A stretch of 64,000 nucleotides of DNA from Vallitalea okinawensis. Lineage in GTDB: Bacteria > Bacillota > Clostridia > Lachnospirales > PQDH01. Position 1 is the first letter of the stretch. Every line of letters begins with the position of its first letter. Location of the stretch: assembly GCF_002964605.1 (NCBI RefSeq), contig NZ_PQDH01000006.1, forward strand, positions 186,001 to 250,000, given 5' to 3'. The notes under the pieces are model-generated. The model did not search any database, was not told the origin of the DNA, and saw nothing but the letters and a program-made list of their open reading frames with translations. Shown in pieces: positions 63,329-64,000 of this stretch. Made by a program: the position numbers and the translations under genes.

Positions 63329-64000
63329 TTATTCTTCTGCTTGGAGTTCTATTTCTTGATACTTCTTAGGTGTCATACCATAGTGTTTTTTAAATACTTG
63401 AATAAAATAATGTGTTGAATTATATCCTAACAACGAAGCGATATCTTTTACTGTATATTTATTTTGAGCCAGTAATTCAACAGACTTATCTAGCTTGATC
63501 TTTTTAATGTACTTACTATAAGTACATCCCATAATGGACTGAAAGTTTCTACTTAATGTATCATAACGCATCTCCACTGAATCAGCTATGAATTGAAGTG
63601 AAATATCATTAAAAAGATTATCATGTATAATCTTCTCAATGGTCAGTCTCAGCTCATTACCTGAGTTATAAGTTGTCTTCATTTCATTTGAAATAGTAAT
63701 TAATGAATTATAGATAATATTCTTAAGTTTGATTTCCAATTCATTAATATTTTTAATGGTATAGATACTATCTCTTAAGTCATATTGGAGATGTTGATCT
63801 AAACCATACCCTAATTGCCCACAAGCTCTTCTAATGGTTGAACACACTTCATAACAAGTGTTGGTACAATAATGGATGTGATATTTACCATAGTGCAAAG
63901 CATGAAAAATCCTAGCTAATTCCAGTTCACATGCATCATAATCACAAAGCAACAAGGATTTTTCTAGATTATTGATGATAAAATCTCGACTTCCTGTCGT
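63329..64000 (-). CDS. AraC-family transcriptional regulator (partial, 5' end outside window)
   Basis: The open frame continues to the right edge, so the N-terminus is missing. The final ~100 residues are a complete AraC HTH pair: ISLQFIADSVEMRYDTLSRNF and VKDIASLLGYNSTHYFIQVFKKHYGMTPKKYQEI. The preceding part is helical with several Cys/His residues (HIHYCTNTCYEVC). It sits upstream of the PHP and heparinase genes and is the probable regulator of that cluster. Confidence 0.9.
   Translation of the reverse strand, partial: TTGSRDFIINNLEKSLLLCDYDACELELARIFHALHYGKYHIHYCTNTCYEVCSTIRRACGQLGYGLDQHLQYDLRDSIYTIKNINELEIKLKNIIYNSLITISNEMKTTYNSGNELRLTIEKIIHDNLFNDISLQFIADSVEMRYDTLSRNFQSIMGCTYSKYIKKIKLDKSVELLAQNKYTVKDIASLLGYNSTHYFIQVFKKHYGMTPKKYQEIELQAEE

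Overview
The window looks like chromosomal DNA of a low-GC, Gram-positive, probably anaerobic and motile member of the Clostridia. The evidence is AT-rich sequence, strong GGAGG ribosome binding sites, sigma-A promoters, many U-tailed hairpin terminators, lipoproteins with lipoboxes, an SLH-anchored surface protein, YesM/YesN-type two-component genes with an LplABC-type sugar importer, and a flagellin behind a sigma-D-like promoter. A Lachnospirales or Vallitalea-like host would fit, but that is only an impression. No rRNA, tRNA, CRISPR array, phage or complete insertion sequence was found.

Layout. (1) 1-3.9 kb is a beta-lactam resistance locus: blaR1 (cut by the left edge), blaI, and a lipoprotein that fuses a complete B1 metallo-beta-lactamase to a complete class D serine beta-lactamase, with BlaI-type operators before blaI and before the fusion gene. 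(2) 4-7.5 kb holds exonuclease III, then an acetoacetate-decarboxylase-like gene and a ketopantoate-reductase-like gene preceded by three TetR-type operators and a tetR gene. (3) 7.7-10.3 kb is a COG4587/COG3694/COG4586-type ABC-2 exporter. (4) 10.3-12.5 kb has a lone flagellin and two membrane proteins. (5) 12.6-20.1 kb is a six-gene operon: VTC domain, DUF4956 membrane protein, CotH kinase, secreted glycosidase-like protein, HEAT-repeat protein, processive GT2 glycosyltransferase. It is probably an envelope or exopolysaccharide system without a known product. (6) 20.5-25.4 kb has an FMN split-barrel protein, an SdsA1-like alkylsulfatase and a MacB-like ABC protein with a possible leader peptide. 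(7) 25.4-28.0 kb is a family 2A encapsulin with a cysteine desulfurase cargo whose N-terminal extension carries three tandem 11-residue repeats. (8) 28-34.4 kb is an LplABC-type oligosaccharide importer with a YesM/YesN two-component system. (9) 34.4-42.3 kb is mixed: YdeI/DUF1905, a class V aminotransferase remnant, a lipoprotein, a GGDEF/HD-GYP protein, a MarR pair, a hydrolase and an ArsR-type regulator. (10) 42.4-51.2 kb holds a 1943-residue BspA-LRR/cadherin-like/SLH surface protein, a histidine-less HisKA mini-protein and a two-component system. (11) 51.4-59 kb has a YgjV-GNAT-like fusion, a double NTF2-like protein, a class II UvrA paralogue behind an AraC-nucleotidyltransferase fusion, and an SDR protein. 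(12) 59-64 kb is a heparinase/PHP/AraC cluster with a permease remnant.

The strongest candidates for something new are the B1+class D fusion enzyme with its BlaI circuit, the repeat-bearing encapsulin cargo, the VTC-DUF4956-CotH-GT2 operon, the His-to-Tyr HisKA mini-protein, and the AraC-nucleotidyltransferase/UvrA2 pair. All calls were made by eye. Family names rest on recognised motifs and not on database searches.
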